From Bacteroidales bacterium (GTDB taxonomy: Bacteria; Bacteroidota; Bacteroidia; Bacteroidales; UBA1715), in the NCBI GenBank assembly GCA_016714605.1, contig JADKDL010000001.1, positions 62,001-126,000 of the forward strand: a DNA stretch of 64,000 nt, in the 5' to 3' direction. This document shows positions 60,533 through 64,000 of the stretch, one piece after another (position 1 is the stretch's first letter; every line of letters starts with the position of its first letter). The notes under the pieces were generated by a model. The model made no database searches and was not told the DNA's origin. It was given only the letters and a program-made list of their open reading frames with translations. A program made the position numbers and the translations under genes.

Positions 60533-61270
60533 ATGAGTTATGTAAGTGATATCGGAGAATTTACTTTACTTATGAAGTCGGTGTTTTCTAAGCCTGAACA
60601 AGGAAAAATGTTTAGAAAACAAATCATATTAGAAATAGATAAGATAGGAATAAATTCTATAGGAATAGTACTTATCGTTTCCTCATTTATAGGCGCAGTG
60701 GTTACCATGCAAACAGCTTATAATATGAGCGATCCGCTTTTTCCCGACTATTTGGTAGGTTTATCGACCAGAGATATAAGTTTATTGGAGTTTTCATCTA
60801 CGGTTATGTGTTTGATACTTGCCGGAAAAATTGGCTCAAACATAGCATCAGAAATAGGAACAATGAAAGTTACCCAACAAGTAGATGCGCTCGAAATTAT
60901 GGGTGTAAACTCATCTAATTATCTTATACTTCCTAAAATTATAGCAGCAGTCTTTTCATTCCCAATACTATCTCTTATCAGTATGATAGTTTCAATGATG
61001 GGTGGTTGGATTGCAGGTATGCTTTCAGGCTCAGTATCTTCGTCGCAATTTCTTTATGGACTTAGATACGGGTTTATTCCTTACTATCTTTATTACAGTC
61101 TAATAAAAGTAGTTACATACTCACTTATTATCACTGCTATTTCCAGTTACTACGGTTATAGAACCGAAGGAGGTGCGCTTGAAGTTGGAAAATCAAGTAC
61201 CAAAGCAGTTGTAAGTAGTAGTTTATTTATCTTAGTGTTTGACTTATTGTTAACATCTTTACTGTTATGA
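60533..61270 (+). CDS. mlaE: MlaE-family ABC transporter permease
   Basis: A 245-residue permease of the MlaE/YrbE family, part of phospholipid transport across the envelope. It has five to six helices and the conserved VVTMQTAYNMSDPLFPDYLVG, EFSSTVMCLILAGKIGSNIASEIGTMKVTQQVDALEIMGVNS and YYGYRTEGGALEVGKSSTKAVV segments. It overlaps the ATPase gene by four bases (ATGA). The MCE-domain subunit (MlaD) is not adjacent and must be elsewhere. Confidence 0.9.
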   Translation: MSYVSDIGEFTLLMKSVFSKPEQGKMFRKQIILEIDKIGINSIGIVLIVSSFIGAVVTMQTAYNMSDPLFPDYLVGLSTRDISLLEFSSTVMCLILAGKIGSNIASEIGTMKVTQQVDALEIMGVNSSNYLILPKIIAAVFSFPILSLISMIVSMMGGWIAGMLSGSVSSSQFLYGLRYGFIPYYLYYSLIKVVTYSLIITAISSYYGYRTEGGALEVGKSSTKAVVSSSLFILVFDLLLTSLLL

Positions 61271-62022
61271 TTGAAGTTAAAAATATTTCCAAATCTTTTC
61301 GCGATCAAAAAGTTTTGAAAGATGTAAGTATAACTTTTGAAAAAGGAAAAACTAATCTCATAATTGGAAGAAGTGGTTCGGGCAAAACAGTACTGCTAAA
61401 ATCTATTGTAGGATTGCATGAGATTGATGAAGGCGCAATTTATTACGACAATAGAAATTTCACCCAAATGAGTATCAAAGAACGCAAACTCATTAGACAA
61501 GAAATTGGTATGGTTTTTCAAGGCAGTGCCTTGTTTGACTCCGCTACTATTGAGGAAAATGTGATGTTTCCTTTAAATATGTTTACTAAAATGAGCTTTG
61601 AAGAAAAGCTTGAACGAACAAATTTTTGCCTCAAAAGAGTTGAAGTTGAAAATAAAAACACACTTTTTCCTTCTGAAATAAGTGGTGGTATGCAGAAAAG
61701 AGTTGCAATAGCTAGAGCTATAGCACTTAACCCCAAATATTTATTTTGCGATGAACCAAATTCAGGCTTAGACCCGAAAACAGCAATAGTAATTGATAAA
61801 CTCATAAGAGAGATAACGGTTGAGTATAATATTACAACCGTAGTAAATACCCACGATATGAACTCGGTAATGGAAATAGGCGATAAAGTTATTTACATAA
61901 ACCAAGGTCAGAAATGGTGGGAAGGCAGCAAAGAACAGATTTTAGAATCAGACAACGAAGAACTTAATAGCTTTATATTTGCTTCCGAATTTTTCAGAAA
62001 ACTTGGTCATAAAGTAAGTTAG
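61267..62022 (+). CDS. mlaF: MlaF-family ABC transporter ATPase
   Basis: A 251-residue ATPase that drives the MlaE permease. Walker A GRSGSGKT (34-41), signature ISGGMQKRVAIARAIA, Walker B YLFCDEPNSGLDP, H-loop VVNTHDM. FQGSALFDSATIEENV is the Mla/YrbF-type Q-loop. Translation is coupled to mlaE by ATGA. No mlaD, mlaC or mlaB follows; after the gene lies a 280-base spacer before namZ. Confidence 0.92.
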   Translation: MIEVKNISKSFRDQKVLKDVSITFEKGKTNLIIGRSGSGKTVLLKSIVGLHEIDEGAIYYDNRNFTQMSIKERKLIRQEIGMVFQGSALFDSATIEENVMFPLNMFTKMSFEEKLERTNFCLKRVEVENKNTLFPSEISGGMQKRVAIARAIALNPKYLFCDEPNSGLDPKTAIVIDKLIREITVEYNITTVVNTHDMNSVMEIGDKVIYINQGQKWWEGSKEQILESDNEELNSFIFASEFFRKLGHKVS

Positions 62023-62252
62023 TAGTTGTTTTACTAGATTCTTATTGTAGAAAAAATCATTTGTGAAGGGGCTTTATGTTTGGGACTTTAGTCTCCGTTA
62101 GTCGTAGTGTTCAATATCATGATGTTCGGCAAAGCTTTCTCACATAGTCGAACAAAGAAAACTCATAAATTCGTAATGATTTTATAACTTCAAAAATCTA
62201 ATGAAAGTTTTATTTCAATCTGTTATGATTCAATTATTTTAAATTTTAAAAG

Positions 62253-62260
62253 TATCTTTG
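62253..62260 (+). promoter_or_regulatory. -7 promoter box of the namZ-type gene
   Basis: TATCTTTG matches TAnnTTTG exactly, 41 bases before the ATG at 62302. No clear -33 TTTG. Confidence 0.4.
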
Positions 62261-62301
62261 CTTTTATATCATTTTAAATTTATTTTTTCTTCTATTACAA
62301 T

Positions 62302-63477
62302 ATGCAAAGTTTTGGCTGCTTAAAGGTTTTTGTTTTAATTCTTCTTTTACATCTTTCATCTTCTATATATTCTAATGGTCTGCGTGTAGGTGCCCAATGT
62401 ACTGAAGACTATTTGCCATTGCTTAAAAATAAGCGAGTTGCAGTGGTTGCAAACCAAACTACCTTTATTGAACAAACTCATTTGGTCGATTCCTTGTTGA
62501 CTTTGGGTATAGATATTAAAAAAATATTTGCCCCTGAGCATGGTTTTAGAGGCACTGGCGATGCCGGAGAAAAAATTGCTAATAACATAGATAAAAAAAC
62601 CGGACTACCGGTGCTTTCGCTTTATGGAAGTCAGATAAAACCAACTGCCGAAGCATTGAAAGATATTGATATTGTAATTTTTGATATTCAAGATGTTGGA
62701 GTTCGTTTTTACACCTACATTTCTACTATGCACTATATAATGGAAGCTTGTGCAGAACAAAAAATACCATTTCTGCTGCTAGACAGACCCAATCCTAACG
62801 GATTCTATGTTGATGGTCCGGTGTTGGAAATAAAAAATAAATCTTTTGTTGGAATGCATCCGGTTCCTTTGGTTCATGGTATGACTATAGCAGAGTATGC
62901 AAGAATGATTAATGGTGAAAAATGGCTCAAAAATGGAATTCAATGCGAGTTGTATTTGGTTCTTTGCGATGGCTATGAGCATAGCATGAGATACGAATTA
63001 CCCATAAAACCTTCTCCCAACTTGCCTAATATGAGGTCTGTATATCTTTATCCGGCCTTAGGCTTATTTGAGGGTACGGTTATGAGTTGTGGTAGGGGAA
63101 CAGATTTTCCATTTCAAGTGGTTGGTCATCCGTTGTATGGAAAGAAAGATTTCTCTTTTACACCCCGTAGCATCCCCGGTGCTAGTAAATATCCGCCTCA
63201 TGAAGGAAAAATTTGCTACGGACTCAATCTTCGTGATAATGCTATGTTTTCAGTTAAAGATGGTGTTTTCAATTATCAGATTATTAAATATATCTATGAT
63301 AATTATCCTCAAAAAAGTACATTTTTTAATGCTTTCTTTTTAAGTCTTTGTGGTACCGATAAATGCAAGACCTTTTTTCTCTCTGATACCATTACCGATG
63401 ACATGATTTTCTGGAAAAAAGATATTATTGCATTTAAAGAAATTAGAAAAAAATATTTGCTATATAAAGATTTTTAA
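62302..63477 (+). CDS. namZ: NamZ-type exo-beta-N-acetylmuramidase (DUF1343)
   Basis: A 391-residue exported enzyme of the DUF1343 (GH171) family, whose member NamZ removes N-acetylmuramic acid from the non-reducing ends of peptidoglycan fragments. Signal peptide at 1-24. Conserved blocks: RVAVVANQTTFI, KIFAPEHGFRGTGDAGE, LPVLSLYGSQIKPT, DVGVRFYTYISTMHYIMEAC, LLDRPNPNGFYVDGPVL, MTIAEYARMINGE and SPNLPNMRSVYLYPALGLFEGT-MSCGRGTDFPFQVVG. Length is standard. Likely part of cell-wall recycling. Confidence 0.9.
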   Translation: MQSFGCLKVFVLILLLHLSSSIYSNGLRVGAQCTEDYLPLLKNKRVAVVANQTTFIEQTHLVDSLLTLGIDIKKIFAPEHGFRGTGDAGEKIANNIDKKTGLPVLSLYGSQIKPTAEALKDIDIVIFDIQDVGVRFYTYISTMHYIMEACAEQKIPFLLLDRPNPNGFYVDGPVLEIKNKSFVGMHPVPLVHGMTIAEYARMINGEKWLKNGIQCELYLVLCDGYEHSMRYELPIKPSPNLPNMRSVYLYPALGLFEGTVMSCGRGTDFPFQVVGHPLYGKKDFSFTPRSIPGASKYPPHEGKICYGLNLRDNAMFSVKDGVFNYQIIKYIYDNYPQKSTFFNAFFLSLCGTDKCKTFFLSDTITDDMIFWKKDIIAFKEIRKKYLLYKDF

Positions 63478-63519
63478 ATACTTATTTCAATGTCGTTTAG
63501 TTTATATATAATTGAATAT

Positions 63520-63665
63520 AAGGTAATAAGGTTGTAATAGTTAAGCTTTTAATATGCTACTAAGGTTTTAACAATTATATAAAACTTTATGACTTTCAAA
63601 ACCTTATTTTTTTGTTCAACCTTAGTAGAAATGCAAGGAATGTAAATTCAAAACCTTATTACCTT
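63520..63665. repeat. Nested inverted-repeat element
   Basis: Outer arms AAGGTAATAAGGTT (63520-63533) and AACCTTATTACCTT (63652-63665) are exact inverted copies, as are inner arms CTACTAAGGTT (63557-63567) and AACCTTAGTAG (63618-63628). The gaps between outer and inner arms are of near-equal length (23 bases) on both sides. A further AAACCTTATT lies in the centre. No coding capacity. A foldback element or a large terminator. Confidence 0.55.
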
Positions 63666-63772
63666 ATTGATAATTAAAACAATATGTTAATCGCCTGTGC
63701 TAAACGATATAGATATTCAATTGTAAGATAAATAAATCATTAAAGTTTGACTATTTCTTAAATATTACTATT

Positions 63773-64000
63773 TTGACAATATATTCTCTCATAAGCATTG
63801 CCAAAGAAGCTTTATTACTTGTAAAATCTAAAGGTTTTCTGTTTGTATTAAAGAAAATTTATTTTTTCATATTTTATCCCGAAGCACGCTTGTTTAACCA
63901 AAATCTAAATGAAAAGTATAGATTTAGGAATGCAGGGAAACGTATAGATTCATCAGAGTTATTGAAAATCAGTGAAGCGTGTAATCAGTTTATTTATAAT
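63773..64000 (+). CDS. Start of a possible gene, cut by the window edge
   Basis: From a TTG at 63773 the frame is open to the end of the window: TIYSLISIAKEALLLVKSKG, FLFVLKKIYFFIFYPEARLF, NQNLNEKYRFRNAGKRIDSS. The hydrophilic stretch YPEARLFNQNLNEKYRFRNAGKRI is protein-like rather than A+T noise. There is no ATG, so the start is doubtful. Family not recognised; the rest lies outside. Confidence 0.4.
   Translation, partial: MTIYSLISIAKEALLLVKSKGFLFVLKKIYFFIFYPEARLFNQNLNEKYRFRNAGKRIDSSELLKISEACNQFIYN

Noticed and set aside
1..64000. tRNA or rRNA genes, prophage, replication origin
   Set aside because: No cloverleaf with a GTTCRA T-arm and CCA end, no rRNA motifs, no phage structural genes and no dnaA boxes or parABS sites were recognised.

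Overview
The window comes from a low-G+C member of the Bacteroidota, most likely a free-living Bacteroidales/Marinilabiliales-type bacterium. The evidence is a type IX secretion sorting tail (17346-19079), a PorU2-type C25 peptidase (49603-54548), many signal peptides ending in Q, promoters of the TAnnTTTG type, GLUG, WG and TonB proteins, a NamZ-family protein and long A+T-rich intergenic spaces. A flavodiiron protein suggests an anaerobic or microaerobic life.

Layout. 1-3777: end of a SUF Fe-S cluster operon (SufS, SufE, DUF59 protein), then a WbpE/WbpD-like sugar aminotransferase/acetyltransferase pair and a strong terminator. 4020-12313: a giant GLUG-repeat surface protein built from ~1.19-kb repeats and interrupted by one frameshift. 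12326-14318: a dead HigA-like antitoxin and an AbiE toxin/antitoxin pair with a candidate operator. 14626-21961: flavodiiron protein, cassette-like membrane protein, PhoPQ-related hydrolase, TPR protein and a methyltransferase behind a structured leader. 22196-29660: accessory region with three orphan Rhs C-terminal toxin cassettes, each followed by a putative immunity gene, a stray immunity paralogue, a RelBE pair, several dispersed non-coding repeat families and two foldback elements. 29769-32904: WG-repeat lipoprotein, Tyr-rich Tat-type small protein, UspA, ThrH. 33145-40000: surface metallopeptidase, group II intron remnant, DoxX, GH3 glycosidase. 40647-48690: a defence island carrying a controller gene, two cytosine methyltransferases, a DUF3883 nuclease and a Gabija pair (GajA + GajB), flanked by imperfect direct repeats. 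48747-64000: EI24 protein, PorU2, small secreted proteins, baeRF3, TonB protein, MlaE/MlaF and NamZ.

How it fits together. Cell-surface and envelope functions (type IX cargo, sugar modification, lipid transport, glycan hydrolysis) make up the stable background. Conflict systems (AbiE, RelBE, Rhs cassettes, restriction-modification plus Gabija, HigA remnant) occupy the variable parts, where dispersed repeats, palindromes and gene remnants also gather. Five large genes are each broken by a single-base length change in a short homopolymer. That pattern fits assembly or consensus error at least as well as biology, so those genes should be read as probably intact until the reads are checked.
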